From NCBI GenBank assembly GCA_027045015.1, contig JALUBF010000024.1, positions 1-32,578 of the forward strand: 32,578 bases of DNA, in the 5' to 3' direction. This document shows, piece after piece, positions 16,315 to 26,885 of the stretch (the stretch's first letter is position 1; each line of letters opens with the position of its first letter). A program made the translations under genes and the position numbers. The stretch is from Sulfurovum sp. (GTDB lineage Bacteria > Campylobacterota > Campylobacteria > Campylobacterales > Sulfurovaceae). The notes below the pieces were generated by a model. It made no database searches. It was not told where the DNA came from and was given only the letters and a program-made list of their open reading frames with translations.

Positions 16315-17523
16315 TTAAGCAATAATCTTAGAAACAACACCAGCACCAACTGTTCTACCACCTTCACGGATAGCAAACTTAGTACCTTGATCCATTGCAA
16401 CTGGAGCAATAAGTTCAACATTAACTTTAACATTGTCTCCTGGCATAACCATCTCTGTACCTTCTTGAAGTTGAACTGAACCAGTTACATCTGTTGTACG
16501 TACATAGAATTGTGGTCTATAGTTGTTAAAGAATGGAGTATGTCTTCCACCTTCATCTTTAGTAAGAACATAGATTTCAGCTTCAAATGTTGTATGAGGA
16601 GTAATTGAACCTGGTTTAGCAAGTACCATACCTCTTTGTACATTATTTTTATCGATACCACGGATAAGAACACCACAGTTATCACCAGCTATACCACAAT
16701 CCATCTCTTTACGGAACATCTCAACACCAGTTACTGTTGTTTTTTGAGTATCTTTAAGACCAACGATTTCAACATCATCACCTACACATACTTGACCTTG
16801 ATCAACTTTACCAGTTACAACTGTACCACGACCTTGGATAGTAAAGATATCTTCGATTGCCATTAGGAAATCTTTATCTGTTTCTCTTTTAGGCTCAGGG
16901 ATATAAGCATCAACTTCATCCATAAGTGTATAAATTTTTTCTGACCATTCACCAGCTGTACCAGCTTTAGCTTCTTCAAGTGCTTGGAATGCAGAACCAG
17001 CTATGATTGGAGTATCATCTCCTGGGAATTCATACTCTTCAAGAAGTTCTCTTACTTCCATCTCTACAAGCTCTAACATCTCTTCTTTATCTTCATCATC
17101 AAGTTGATCTTCTTTATTTAAGAAAACAACAATATAAGGTACACCTACTTGTTTAGAAAGAAGAATATGCTCTCTAGTTTGAGCCATTGGTCCATCAGTA
17201 GCAGCGATAACAAGAATAGCACCGTCCATTTGAGCAGCACCAGTAATCATATTTTTAACATAATCAGCGTGACCTGGACAGTCAACGTGAGCATAGTGTC
17301 TACTATCTGTTTCATACTCTACGTGAGAAGTAGCAATAGTAATTCCTCTTTCTCTCTCTTCTGGAGCATTATCAATTTGATCATAATCCATAGTTGCTTG
17401 ACCATTTTTAAGCCCAAGACACATAGTGATTGCAGCTGTTAATGTAGTTTTCCCGTGGTCAACGTGACCAATTGTACCAATGTTTACGTGCGGTTTCGTA
17501 CGTTCAAATTTTTCTTTAGCCAT
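16315..17523 (-). CDS. tuf: translation elongation factor Tu
   Basis: 402 aa; [62 protein letters not shown]. Confidence 0.98.
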   Translation of the reverse strand: MAKEKFERTKPHVNIGTIGHVDHGKTTLTAAITMCLGLKNGQATMDYDQIDNAPEERERGITIATSHVEYETDSRHYAHVDCPGHADYVKNMITGAAQMDGAILVIAATDGPMAQTREHILLSKQVGVPYIVVFLNKEDQLDDEDKEEMLELVEMEVRELLEEYEFPGDDTPIIAGSAFQALEEAKAGTAGEWSEKIYTLMDEVDAYIPEPKRETDKDFLMAIEDIFTIQGRGTVVTGKVDQGQVCVGDDVEIVGLKDTQKTTVTGVEMFRKEMDCGIAGDNCGVLIRGIDKNNVQRGMVLAKPGSITPHTTFEAEIYVLTKDEGGRHTPFFNNYRPQFYVRTTDVTGSVQLQEGTEMVMPGDNVKVNVELIAPVAMDQGTKFAIREGGRTVGAGVVSKIIA

Positions 17524-17559
17524 GCTTTTCTCCTAGCGTAAATGTTTATATAAGGCAGT

Positions 17560-17565
17560 ATTATA
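17560..17565 (-). promoter_or_regulatory. candidate -10 box (TATAAT) for tuf
   Basis: Minus strand TTGACTTAAGATGATTTGGGTATAAT upstream of tuf. Confidence 0.45.
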
Positions 17566-17594
17566 CCCAAATCATCTTAAGTCAATATTAACCT

Positions 17595-17638
17595 ATATGG
17601 ACAGGAGTATAGTACATATACTACACACTTGTCCATAT
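17595..17638. other. long hairpin between tRNA-Thr(GGT) and tuf
   Basis: ATATGGACA...TGTCCATAT 9-bp outer stem with a near-palindromic interior GTATAGTA..TACTACAC; no clear U-tract. Confidence 0.55.
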
Positions 17639-17645
17639 TTGGCTC

Positions 17646-17720
<75 letters not shown>

Positions 17721-17821
17721 AAATAAAATTTAAAATTCTTATAAGTGTTTGTTGATTGTTAGATAATGTGAAGTTTGTGTAAATATTATATTCACATCAG
17801 CTCCCAGATAGTTTATGTATG

Positions 17822-17897
17822 TGGAGCGGGCGAAGGGATTCGAACCCTCGACAGCCTGCTTGGAAGGCAGGAACTCTAGCCACTGAGCTACGCCCGC
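17822..17897 (-). tRNA. tRNA-Gly (anticodon TCC)
   Basis: GCGGGCGTAGCTCAGTGGCTAGAGTTCCTGCCTTCCAAGCAGGCTGTCGAGGGTTCGAATCCCTTCGCCCGCTCCA. Confidence 0.96.
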
Positions 17898-17905
17898 ATA
17901 CAACA

Positions 17906-17990
17906 TGGTGGTGGGTGAAGGATTCGAACCTTCGAAGACGTAGTCAGCGGATTTACAATCCGCCCTCGTTGGCCACTTGAGTAACCCACC
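17906..17990 (-). tRNA. tRNA-Tyr (anticodon GTA)
   Basis: GGTGGGTTACTCAAGTGGCCAACGAGGGCGGATTGTAAATCCGC...GGTTCGAATCCTTCACCCACCACCA; class II with a long variable arm. Confidence 0.96.
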
Positions 17991-18052
17991 TTAATGTTTA
18001 TTATATTTTATATATAAAATATTTTTCTGGTCAAACACTGATAAAAATTCTA

Positions 18053-18129
18053 TGGAGCTGGTGAAGGGACTCGAACCCCCGACCTGCTGATTACAAATCA
18101 GCTGCTCTAGCCAGCTGAGCTACACCAGC
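18053..18129 (-). tRNA. tRNA-Thr (anticodon TGT)
   Basis: GCTGGTGTAGCTCAGCTGGCTAGAGCAGCTGATTTGTAATCAGCAGGTCGGGGGTTCGAGTCCCTTCACCAGCTCCA. Confidence 0.96.
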
Positions 18130-18284
18130 CCACTCATAAAAAGTTATTCACTTTAAATGGACGAGAATTATAAACAAATATTTTATAAATGTCAAGAGTT
18201 TTTTAAAAAAAATTATAAATTTCTTGTTTTTTAGGTAAATTCTATAGAATATCACTATCAAATACTCTAAAAATAGGCATTTTC

Positions 18285-19022
18285 ATGAAAATATTACTTG
18301 CTCCAAGTGAAACAAAAAACTCTGGTGGAGATCTTCCATTTGATCTAAATTCTCTTCTTTTTAAAGATTTATATACCACTAGGTTAAAAATCTTACATAG
18401 ATATATAAATATATTACAAAATGGAGATATCACAGTACTATCTAAAATGTTTGGAATAAAAAAAGAGAATGATATACTCAAATATAAAAAAGATATTGTA
18501 AATGAGACTACAATGAAAGCTATAGAGCGATACAGTGGTGTTGCATTTGATTATCTTGAATATAAAAGCCTAAATAATAATGCACAAAATTATATAGATG
18601 AGAATGTTATACTATTTTCAAATCTTTTTGGACCAATAAGAGCTTCTGATTATATACCTGAGTATAAACTAAAACAAGGAGAACCTATAGGAGACATTAG
18701 AAGTGAAAAGATCTATAATGAACACTCTTATATATTGGAAGAGTATTTAAAAGATGAAGATATACTAGATTTACGTGCAGGATTTTATGATAAATTTTAT
18801 AAACCTACCAAATCATACACAACACTTAAATTTATTAAAAATGGAAAGGTTGTAAGTCATTGGGCAAAAGCCTATAGAGGATTGGTTTTAAGAGAAATAG
18901 CAAAAGCCAATATATCTTCTATTGAAGAGTTTATGAAGTTATCTATAGAAAATCTATCTATTTATGAGATACAGACTAAAAAGAATAAAACTGAAATTAT
19001 ATATAATATAGAAAAGGATTAA
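18285..19022 (+). CDS. yaaA: YaaA/DUF328 family peroxide-stress protein
   Basis: MKILLAPSETKNSGG...FSNLFGPIRASDYIPEYKLKQG...DLRAGFYDKFY...VVSHWAKAYRGLVLREIAK. Confidence 0.8.
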   Translation: MKILLAPSETKNSGGDLPFDLNSLLFKDLYTTRLKILHRYINILQNGDITVLSKMFGIKKENDILKYKKDIVNETTMKAIERYSGVAFDYLEYKSLNNNAQNYIDENVILFSNLFGPIRASDYIPEYKLKQGEPIGDIRSEKIYNEHSYILEEYLKDEDILDLRAGFYDKFYKPTKSYTTLKFIKNGKVVSHWAKAYRGLVLREIAKANISSIEEFMKLSIENLSIYEIQTKKNKTEIIYNIEKD

Positions 19023-19026
19023 TAAA

Positions 19027-19356
19027 ATGGATAATATATTTGAAATGGGTGCAAAATTTGATAATGGGTGGTCATCAGATAACAAAGATAAAAAATCTAC
19101 TGAAATAACTACAGATATTAAACCTCCACAAAAACATCAACTCTATTTTGCGAAAGAGAAACGAAGAGGAAAAGTAGTAACTATTGTCAAGCCTTTTTAT
19201 TTAACTAAAAATGATTTACAGGCATTATTGAAAATCCTTAAAAAGAGACTAGGTACGGGAGGAACAGTAAAAGAGAATAGCCTTGAGTTTCAAGGAGATA
19301 TAAAAGAGTTACTTTATAAACATTTAAAAACTTTAGAATATAGCTTTAAATCTTAA
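19027..19356 (+). CDS. SUI1/eIF1-like (YciH-type) translation initiation factor homologue
   Basis: KRRGKVVTIVKPFYLTKNDLQALLKILKKRLGTGGTVKENSLEFQGDIKELLYKHLK. Confidence 0.85.
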   Translation: MDNIFEMGAKFDNGWSSDNKDKKSTEITTDIKPPQKHQLYFAKEKRRGKVVTIVKPFYLTKNDLQALLKILKKRLGTGGTVKENSLEFQGDIKELLYKHLKTLEYSFKS

Positions 19357-19690
19357 AATGTATCTCTTTAAGATTTTCTATTTTTTTACATGCATCTTTA
19401 AATAAGTTATAGTATAAAATTGTATCTATACATAAATTTTTATGCTTTTCATATGCAGTAAAAACACGCTGTGCTTTATAATGTGCATTAACTCTATTAC
19501 GTTTAATATGTTCAAATGCTATTGCTCCATTTATAAGACCTTTTACAAGATTGGCTAAATAGTCTTTTCTTATCCGTAAAGGGTGCCATGCCTCTTCAAG
19601 TACCTCATGTGCTTCAAAATATGCTCCTTCATCTAAAAGTTTCATATAATGTTTTAATGCACCTTCTAAATCATCATTCATTTTAAGCAT
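19346..19690 (-). CDS. DUF309 domain-containing protein
   Basis: HYMKLLDEGAYFEAHEVLEEAWHPLR...LVKGLINGAIAFEHIKRNR; DUF309-like FEAHEVLEEAW motif. Confidence 0.8.
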   Translation of the reverse strand: MLKMNDDLEGALKHYMKLLDEGAYFEAHEVLEEAWHPLRIRKDYLANLVKGLINGAIAFEHIKRNRVNAHYKAQRVFTAYEKHKNLCIDTILYYNLFKDACKKIENLKEIHFKI

Positions 19691-21666
19691 TATTTACTAA
19701 CCTTATCTATCTTATTAAGTAATTTTGTTATATTTTTATCATATGCAAAACACATATTGATTTTACAAGCTAAATATATATTATCATTAGATACCTTATA
19801 CAATATAAAGGGATACTTTACTTTATCCAATTTTGATTTAGCACGGAGTAGATTTCTCTTTTTGGAGTGAATAACAATATCTTCATTTTTTAATCTTAGA
19901 AATGTATCTACCAATTTAGAAGATGATGTAAGATTTTTGGTCAATACAGATCCAATATTTGCAAATGTCTCTTTTACAATTGTGTTGTAGTTCAGACTAT
20001 CTGTAAGTGATGCCATACGAAGTAGATTATTTAACATAACAGACAAAGCAGAAGTATAATACCTATCATCAAAATCTGCCTCTATTTTGAAACCATCGTC
20101 ACTTAAATACCATATCTTTTTCTTATAAAAACTATCTATTGCTCTCTTTGTTAATGTTTGTGATATTTTTAAATACTTCTCATCATATGTATATTCATAT
20201 AGATATATTAAAGCATCTATCAAAAAAGCATAATCTTCAAGAAGAGCTTTTTGAGTAGGTTTTTCTCCTAAAATTGTTTGATGATAAAGTATATCTTTTG
20301 GGTACATTAATTTTAAAAGTCTATCAACTCTTCTCTTAGCTAAATATAGATATTGTTTATCTATTTTAGAAGACCTTACAAGTGCTTTTATCATCATAGC
20401 ATTCCATGCTGTATTTATCTTATTGTCCACAAAAGGAAAAGTTCTTTTTTCACTTATCTTTTGCAAATATTTTTTTAATGCATCTAATTTTTTAGGTTTA
20501 CTTTCTCTTGTGATATGTGGTTGAGATAACTCCCCATCTATATTACCATCTTCTTCTATGCCAAGATAACTTAAAGTATCTTCTATATCTTGAGGTTTCC
20601 ACCCTTTAGATTTTAACTTATTTTTAATTTCTGTATAGTCATATATAAAATACCCTCCCTCTTCTCCATTGGAGTCTGCATCACTAGCACTTAGATATAG
20701 ACCTTTTTTCATATAGTGTTTTTCCATCTCTGCTATGCTCTCTTGAACTACTTTTTTATACAATATATTACCTGTCATATCATATATTTTTGCATATACA
20801 AAAATCAATTGGGCATTTGTATAGAGCATCTTTTCAAAATGGGGTATCTGCCACTTAGCATCTGTACTATATCTAAAAAATCCTCCATTTATTTGATCAT
20901 ATAAACCACTTTGTGCCATCTTTTTTAGTGTTGTATCTGCCATATTCCATGCTTTTTTATTGTTGGTTAATTTAACTATATTCAACAATAGATCCAATTT
21001 TGATGCTTCAGGAAATTTTGGATGTTTAGCAAATCCACCATTATCCATATCATACTCTTTAGCTATCTTAGAAACAATATTTACTATGGATATATCTTTT
21101 TTATTAACTCTTAAAGAAGAGATTTTCATTCTGTACTTCTCTATAGCTTTTTTCAACAACATATTGTCTCTATTTAAGACTACGAAAGATGGTAAAAGTA
21201 GAAGTAATCCTTTAGAGCCATACTCCTCTTCTTTTGGTATATATGTTCCCATAAAAAATATCTTTTTATCTGATGTCATAAAGATACTAAGAGGCCAACC
21301 TCCACGTTTACCATAAACATCTCTGTAGATTTTTTGATATTTTTTATCTATCTGTGGGTACTCTTCTCTATCTACTTTTATAGATATAAAATCCTTATTT
21401 AATAATTTGGCTACTTTATCATCTGTAAAACTCTCATTCTCCATAATATGACACCAATGACAAGTGCTATAGCCTATAGAAAGAAATATAAGTTTATGCT
21501 CCTCTTTAGCTCTTTTAAAAGCCTCTTGCCCCCAAGGATACCAGTTTACAGGATTGTGTGCATGTTGTTGAAGATATGGAGAGTGTTCATCTATTAGAGC
21601 ATTTGTATATTTATATCCTGCTAACAGATAATTAGATAAAAACAGTAATAAAAATAATTTTTTCAT
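19690..21666 (-). CDS. DUF255/YyaL-type thioredoxin domain protein with predicted signal peptide
   Basis: 658 aa; [19 protein letters not shown]-like start ([23 protein letters not shown]), [29 protein letters not shown]-terminus [17 protein letters not shown] is signal-like. Confidence 0.88.
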   Translation of the reverse strand: MKKLFLLLFLSNYLLAGYKYTNALIDEHSPYLQQHAHNPVNWYPWGQEAFKRAKEEHKLIFLSIGYSTCHWCHIMENESFTDDKVAKLLNKDFISIKVDREEYPQIDKKYQKIYRDVYGKRGGWPLSIFMTSDKKIFFMGTYIPKEEEYGSKGLLLLLPSFVVLNRDNMLLKKAIEKYRMKISSLRVNKKDISIVNIVSKIAKEYDMDNGGFAKHPKFPEASKLDLLLNIVKLTNNKKAWNMADTTLKKMAQSGLYDQINGGFFRYSTDAKWQIPHFEKMLYTNAQLIFVYAKIYDMTGNILYKKVVQESIAEMEKHYMKKGLYLSASDADSNGEEGGYFIYDYTEIKNKLKSKGWKPQDIEDTLSYLGIEEDGNIDGELSQPHITRESKPKKLDALKKYLQKISEKRTFPFVDNKINTAWNAMMIKALVRSSKIDKQYLYLAKRRVDRLLKLMYPKDILYHQTILGEKPTQKALLEDYAFLIDALIYLYEYTYDEKYLKISQTLTKRAIDSFYKKKIWYLSDDGFKIEADFDDRYYTSALSVMLNNLLRMASLTDSLNYNTIVKETFANIGSVLTKNLTSSSKLVDTFLRLKNEDIVIHSKKRNLLRAKSKLDKVKYPFILYKVSNDNIYLACKINMCFAYDKNITKLLNKIDKVSK

Positions 21667-21669
21667 ATT

Positions 21670-22323
21670 CTATAATGATTCTATATTACCAACAACTTTT
21701 CCAACAATAGTTACTTCATAAGGAGATATACATTGAGATGGATATAGATTATTATCTGAAATAAGTTCTATCATACCATCTACACGTTCTTGAATACGCT
21801 TAACAAAAAGTCCTCCTGTAGTAGATGCTATAAATATACCATTTTTACTTATATCTGTTTGCTCTCTATCTACAAAAACAATGCTTCCATCTTGTAATGT
21901 AGGTTCCATAGACTCACCATCTATATGAATGGCTTCCAGTTTAGTATTGCCAAGACCTACCATACTATGTATAATCTTTGCATCTATGCTTAGAGTTTCA
22001 TAATTTTCATTAAAAACTTCTGCTCCTCCTCCAGCAGATGCACGTATATCTGAAAAATATCGTACTTGAAAGAATTTCTCTGTCTCCTCTTTAAGCATAT
22101 CAATCGCTTGATCAAAAAAGAGCCAATTTACAGATATCTTTTTAAAAGCACAAAACTCTAGTATCTCTGCATAAGGTATAGAGTTTCTCTTCTTCATAGA
22201 GGCAAAAGTACCTTGTGGAATACCTAATGCTTCAGCTACATGCTTATCAAATACTTTTTTACCTGATATACTTTCGGATAAAACATCTTTTAATTTATCT
22301 ACAATGTTATTTAAACTTGTCAT
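21670..22323 (-). CDS. S24-type (CI/LexA-like) transcriptional repressor
   Basis: N-terminal CI-repressor-type HTH (VAEALGIPQGTFASMKKRNSIPYAEILEFCAFKKISVNWLFF); S24 motif IHIDGESMEPTLQDGSIVFVD and Lys in GGLFVKRIQ. Start MTSLNN at 22323 (longest ORF 22347). Confidence 0.85.
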   Translation of the reverse strand: MTSLNNIVDKLKDVLSESISGKKVFDKHVAEALGIPQGTFASMKKRNSIPYAEILEFCAFKKISVNWLFFDQAIDMLKEETEKFFQVRYFSDIRASAGGGAEVFNENYETLSIDAKIIHSMVGLGNTKLEAIHIDGESMEPTLQDGSIVFVDREQTDISKNGIFIASTTGGLFVKRIQERVDGMIELISDNNLYPSQCISPYEVTIVGKVVGNIESL

Positions 22324-22339
22324 TAAAAACCTTTTTGAA

Positions 22340-23539
22340 TTAATCAAATATTAAAACATTAACCTTATCACCAACCTCTTTAGAGCTATCATCTTCTGAA
22401 GTAACTAAAAGTGCTACATTACCAAGCATATTTGTCAAAATAGCAGATGTTCCAATCTTTTTATCTTTAAAATCAACATAATATTTACCTTGCATTAAAG
22501 ATATATTACACGCTGTGAACTCTGCTTTTTTTGCACGTTTTACAAAAGGTGCTTTAAGTTTTGCACGTACTTTATGTAAAGTAGATGTACCACATTGAAA
22601 CTTCTCTATCAACGGTACAAGATATAGTAATGCTGTAACAGTAGATGAGTAGGCAAACCCAGGTAAACCTATAATAAACTTATCTCCTTTACGTGCTACC
22701 ATTATATGTTGTCCTGGTTTAATGCGTACACCCTTAAAGATTACATCACAACCAAGCTCACGAATGACATCTTTAACAAAATCAAAATCACCAACAGATA
22801 CTCCACCAGTTGTTACTACTATATCTGCCTCTTCTAGTGCTAAAGATATCTCTTTTGTTATGCTCTCTTTATCATCTTTTATACACCCTTTTTGTAGAGA
22901 TATACCATCATACTTGTTAACTATTGCTTCCAATATATAGTTATTGGAAGAGCGTATTTGAGCATTATTAGTTTGTTCTTCTCCAAGTGCTAAAAGTTCT
23001 GAACCTGTAGAGATAACTGCTACTATAGGTTTTTCATATACTGTTACATTAGATATATTTAAAGATGCCATTACTCCAATCTGAGGAAAATCTATCTTTG
23101 TACCCTTAGATATTAACTTTTGACCTTTAGCATAGTTCTCCCCTACTGCACGGATAGAAAAACCTTGTGGTACTTCATCTTTAATGACAATATAAGAACC
23201 ATCAACCTCTACATTTTCTATGGGTATAAGAGTATCAGCACCATGAGGCATAAGTGAGCCTGTAAATGTCTTAATACAAGTTCCACCTATAACTTCATCT
23301 TTCAATGCTGAACCAGCAGGATTTATACTTGCTATTTTAACTTTTCCCATTGCTATATCATCATGAATAATAGCATATCCGTCCATAGCAGATGTAGGAA
23401 ACTCTGGAGAGTTATGATCAGCTATAATATCTTCTGCTAGAACATAACCTTGTGCCTGCATAAGTGGGATAGTTTTTGTCTTATAATTATTTATCTCAAG
23501 ATTATTTATCATATCTATAGATTGGTCAAAATGTATCAT
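22340..23539 (-). CDS. moeA: molybdopterin molybdenumtransferase MoeA
   Basis: 399 aa; FPTSAMDGYAI, AVISTGSELL, IVVTTGGVSVGDFDFVKDV, VRIKPGQHIMVARK, GLPGFAYSS. Confidence 0.95.
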   Translation of the reverse strand: MIHFDQSIDMINNLEINNYKTKTIPLMQAQGYVLAEDIIADHNSPEFPTSAMDGYAIIHDDIAMGKVKIASINPAGSALKDEVIGGTCIKTFTGSLMPHGADTLIPIENVEVDGSYIVIKDEVPQGFSIRAVGENYAKGQKLISKGTKIDFPQIGVMASLNISNVTVYEKPIVAVISTGSELLALGEEQTNNAQIRSSNNYILEAIVNKYDGISLQKGCIKDDKESITKEISLALEEADIVVTTGGVSVGDFDFVKDVIRELGCDVIFKGVRIKPGQHIMVARKGDKFIIGLPGFAYSSTVTALLYLVPLIEKFQCGTSTLHKVRAKLKAPFVKRAKKAEFTACNISLMQGKYYVDFKDKKIGTSAILTNMLGNVALLVTSEDDSSKEVGDKVNVLIFD

Positions 23540-23568
23540 TTAAAAATTCCTTTTATAATAAATTGTAG

Positions 23569-24003
23569 TTATGCTAATAAGCCACTACCACTCATAGGCG
23601 TACTTCTATCTTCTGCATAAATACGCTTACCATCTTTTATATCATATTTCCATATAGGGGCATTTGCTTTAAAATCTTCGACAAACTCATCTATAAGCTC
23701 TAATGCTACTCTACGTTTAGGTGAAAAAACTGCTGAAATATATGAAGAGGTATGGACAGGTACATCACCAATAGAGTGTGCCATTTTTACTATAGCTCCA
23801 AGCTCTTTAGCTCTAACTTGCCATTTATCAAACCAATCTTTAAGTAAAGGTTCATAGATATCAAAACTAAGTGCTTCTATGCCATCTTCGGCACGAATAG
23901 TTCCAACAAAAGGGATATATGCACCATAATTTGACTCTGCCTCTTCATCTAGCCATCTACTAAAAATCTCTTTTACATCTAATGGTTTATCATATAATTC
24001 CAT
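23569..24003 (-). CDS. moaE: molybdopterin synthase catalytic subunit MoaE
   Basis: GAYIPFVGTIRAEDGIEALSFDIYEPL...AHSIGDVPVHTSSYISAVFSPKRR...APIWKYDIKDG. Confidence 0.9.
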   Translation of the reverse strand: MELYDKPLDVKEIFSRWLDEEAESNYGAYIPFVGTIRAEDGIEALSFDIYEPLLKDWFDKWQVRAKELGAIVKMAHSIGDVPVHTSSYISAVFSPKRRVALELIDEFVEDFKANAPIWKYDIKDGKRIYAEDRSTPMSGSGLLA

Positions 24004-24006
24004 AAC

Positions 24007-24228
24007 CTACCCACCACATACAGGAGGTAATATGGAGATTCTATCTCCATCTTTTAAAGCCATAGTTAAATCATTGACCATAGTATCATTTACTGCAACA
24101 GCACACTTCTCTAACCAATGTACTAATGTAGCATCTTCTTTTAATTTTACCGATACATCTAAAAGGGTATCAGCCTCTATCTCTATGGGTGATTTACCTA
24201 TAGGTCCTAAAAATTCTACTATTACCAT
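24007..24228 (-). CDS. moaD: molybdopterin synthase sulfur carrier subunit MoaD
   Basis: MVIVEFLGPIGKSPIE...GDRISILPPVCGG; ThiS/MoaD fold with C-terminal Gly-Gly. Start moved to MVIVEF. Confidence 0.88.
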   Translation of the reverse strand: MVIVEFLGPIGKSPIEIEADTLLDVSVKLKEDATLVHWLEKCAVAVNDTMVNDLTMALKDGDRISILPPVCGG

Positions 24229-24255
24229 AAAAATCCCTCTATAAAAGTTACCATG

Positions 24256-24279
24256 ATTATAATTCTTGTTTGGTATAAT
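24256..24279. promoter_or_regulatory. divergent moaD / mqnA promoter candidates
   Basis: TATAAT on the minus strand at 24256-24261 and on the plus strand at 24274-24279. Confidence 0.4.
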
Positions 24280-24300
24280 CACGCTTAAAAAGGGGCTAGT

Positions 24301-24939
24301 ATGTTATTTGGAAGTATAAGCTATCTTAACCTTTTACCATTTCAAGTTTTTTTAAAACGATATCTATCCAACAACTCAGCAAGTATGTCATATAGATATA
24401 ATCATGCTGTTCCATCAAGCATCAATAAAGCACTAAAACGCAAATCTATAAATGCTGGATTTATATCATCTATAGAATCTCGTAAATGTAGATGTACTGA
24501 TCTTGGAATAATCGCAAATAAAGATGTATATTCTGTATTACTTATAGAGGGTGATAATCAAGCAGACCCAGCTTCTGCTAGTTCAAATCAACTTGCAAAA
24601 GTTTTAAAACTAAAAGGTAGAGTTCTTATAGGAGATGACGCTTTGAAGTATTATTTAGATGGAGGAGAAGGTATAGATCTTGCTAGAGCTTGGTATGACA
24701 AGACGAACTTACCATTTGTCTTTGCAAGATTATGTTATAACAGATATGATAAAAATATCAATCAATTAGCAAAAGAGTTTTCTAAAAGAAAAATACACAT
24801 ACCTCAATATATTTTAAAACATGAAGCAAAAAAGAGAGAAATTACTACAAAACAACTTTTATGGTATCTAAATCATATATATTATAAGATGGATTGGAAA
24901 GCAAAAAGATCACTTAATAAATTTTTAAAAGCTAGTTAA
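24301..24939 (+). CDS. mqnA: MqnA-like chorismate dehydratase (futalosine menaquinone pathway)
   Basis: FGSISYLNLLPFQVFLKRY...INAGFISSIESRK...DLGIIANKDVYSVLL...ARAWYDKTNLPFVFARLCYNRY. Confidence 0.8.
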   Translation: MLFGSISYLNLLPFQVFLKRYLSNNSASMSYRYNHAVPSSINKALKRKSINAGFISSIESRKCRCTDLGIIANKDVYSVLLIEGDNQADPASASSNQLAKVLKLKGRVLIGDDALKYYLDGGEGIDLARAWYDKTNLPFVFARLCYNRYDKNINQLAKEFSKRKIHIPQYILKHEAKKREITTKQLLWYLNHIYYKMDWKAKRSLNKFLKAS

Positions 24940-24942
24940 AAA

Positions 24943-25563
24943 TTACTTTATTGTATTTTCCAACATCTTTTCTAAAAGATACTCTTTTGCCTCTTTATGC
25001 TCCATACCATCAAGAGATAAACTCTGTATATAAAAGTCTATTTTACTAAATGGTTTAGGTATGACAAACTTGTCCCATGATTTTAACTGCCAATAACTTG
25101 TAGCTTTATAGTTCATCGCAAAAATTGGTAACTTACTCTTTAGCGCAATACCTACTGCTCCATCACTCATAGAGTGTCTAGGACCTCTTGGTCCATCTGG
25201 AGTGATTAGTACCTCTTCACCATTTTTAATACTCTTAAATGCTTGTAAAAGTACCTGTTTAGCTCCTCTTCTTGAAGAACCTCTAAGTGGTCGTATATTT
25301 AAAAACTCTAATGTTCTTGCAATTATTGTTCCATCAAAATGAGAAGAGATAATAGCCGATGCAGGATTATTTTTATGTATACTTCTATACGCTTGTGTAG
25401 TCATAAAGAGTTCAGCATGCCATGTGACACACACATATTGTTCCTCATTTATAGTAGAAATATAGTGAAATTTTTTACGTGTAGTGTACCATACTACACG
25501 CATAATTAAGTAAACCAAAGGAGGTATGACAACCTTACTAACTCCTTGAATATAACTCTTCAT
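24943..25563 (-). CDS. DUF374/lysophospholipid acyltransferase family protein
   Basis: 206 aa; VCVTWHAELFMTTQAYR, RGSSRRGAKQVLLQAFKSIKNGEEVLITPDGPRGPRHSMSDGAV. Confidence 0.85.
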   Translation of the reverse strand: MKSYIQGVSKVVIPPLVYLIMRVVWYTTRKKFHYISTINEEQYVCVTWHAELFMTTQAYRSIHKNNPASAIISSHFDGTIIARTLEFLNIRPLRGSSRRGAKQVLLQAFKSIKNGEEVLITPDGPRGPRHSMSDGAVGIALKSKLPIFAMNYKATSYWQLKSWDKFVIPKPFSKIDFYIQSLSLDGMEHKEAKEYLLEKMLENTIK

Positions 25564-25568
25564 AAAGG

Positions 25569-26870
25569 TTAGATAAGCACTCCCTCAAGCGCTCCTCTTG
25601 ATGTTTTGGTTACCTTTACATCAACTATCTTGCCAAGTAGCTCTTCACTACCCTCTACAAAAAAGAGTTTACCATCATCACTACGTCCAGATACTCGTCC
25701 ATTTGGTTTTAGCTCATCAAAATAGACACTATGAATAGTGTCTATTTGTGAGTCCATTATCTCATCAAGTATCTCAGTATGACGGGATTGAAGTCTTGTT
25801 AGTCTCTCTCCTGCTATCTGATTATCTATCTGGTTATCAAACTCTGCTGCTTTTGTGTGTGGTCGAGGAGAGTACTTAAATGAAAACATCTGTTCAAAAC
25901 GCACCTTTTCAAGTACCTCCATAGTATCTTCAAAATCATCATCACTCTCATTTGGAAAACCTACTATAATATCTGTAGATATAGTAGATTGTGGACAAAG
26001 AGTACGTATCTTCTCACAACGGTTCAAGAAGTTCTCTTTTGTGTAGCCTCTTTTCATCTCTTTAAGAAGTTTAGTTGAACCACTTTGAAGAGGTACATGT
26101 ATCTGCTTACATATTTTTGGATTTGAAGCAAACTCTTGTAAAAATTCATCGTCCATATGTAATGGGTGAGGAGATGTAAAACGGATACGCTCTAAACCAT
26201 CAATCTTTGAAATCTTTTGTAAAAGCTCTGTAAAGTTACAAGTCTCGTCTGAAGATGTAAAGTGTTTACCGTAGTTATTTACATTCTGCCCAAGAAGCAT
26301 TACCTCTTTTGCACCACCTTTGACTGCTTTTTCTATCTCTTGTACTATAAGTTTAGAAGGTATTGAAATCTCATCTCCTCTAGTAGCAGGAACGATACAA
26401 AATGTACAAGATTTATCACACCCTATAGTTATATTTACCATAGCTTTAAAAGGATTGGCTCTATACTCTCCAAAGGCATATGTTGTCTCATCAAAATCAA
26501 TATCTACCTCAACAGAATGTTTTTTGTCTATTACATCTTTTAATTTAGATACATTTCTAGCTCCAAGAACAAAGTCAACTACAGGAGCTCTTTTGATAAT
26601 ATCTTTACCTAAATGTGAAGCAGTACAACCACAAACACCTATCTTTGCACCCTCTTTTTTATGTTTTTTAAATACACCTATCTCAGAAAAAAGTTTAGCT
26701 ACAGGTTTTTCTCTTACAGAACAGGTATTGATAATGATAAGATCAGCTTCAGAAAGATTTTCTGTAAGCCTATAAGACTCTTTTTTATTAAGCTCTGCAA
26801 TCATATGTTCACTATCACGAACATTCATCGCACAACCAAGTGTCTCTATAAATAATTTTTTACTATTCAA
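25569..26870 (-). CDS. miaB: tRNA-2-methylthio-N6-dimethylallyladenosine synthase MiaB
   Basis: 433 aa; [15 protein letters not shown], radical-SAM [29 protein letters not shown]-like C-terminus. Confidence 0.95.
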   Translation of the reverse strand: MNSKKLFIETLGCAMNVRDSEHMIAELNKKESYRLTENLSEADLIIINTCSVREKPVAKLFSEIGVFKKHKKEGAKIGVCGCTASHLGKDIIKRAPVVDFVLGARNVSKLKDVIDKKHSVEVDIDFDETTYAFGEYRANPFKAMVNITIGCDKSCTFCIVPATRGDEISIPSKLIVQEIEKAVKGGAKEVMLLGQNVNNYGKHFTSSDETCNFTELLQKISKIDGLERIRFTSPHPLHMDDEFLQEFASNPKICKQIHVPLQSGSTKLLKEMKRGYTKENFLNRCEKIRTLCPQSTISTDIIVGFPNESDDDFEDTMEVLEKVRFEQMFSFKYSPRPHTKAAEFDNQIDNQIAGERLTRLQSRHTEILDEIMDSQIDTIHSVYFDELKPNGRVSGRSDDGKLFFVEGSEELLGKIVDVKVTKTSRGALEGVLI

Positions 26871-26885
26871 AGTTATCTCTTTTAA

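Noticed and set aside
16315-17523. Possible divergent or specialised EF-Tu ([13 protein letters not shown] insertion-like region, GDNCG)
   Set aside because: All GTPase motifs are intact, and it is the only tuf in view at the canonical locus; differences look like ordinary lineage variation.
20960-21316. 118-aa plus-strand ORF
   Set aside because: Antisense of the DUF255 gene; no RBS or domain support.
26320-26775. 151-aa plus-strand ORF
   Set aside because: Antisense of miaB, with no domain-like features.
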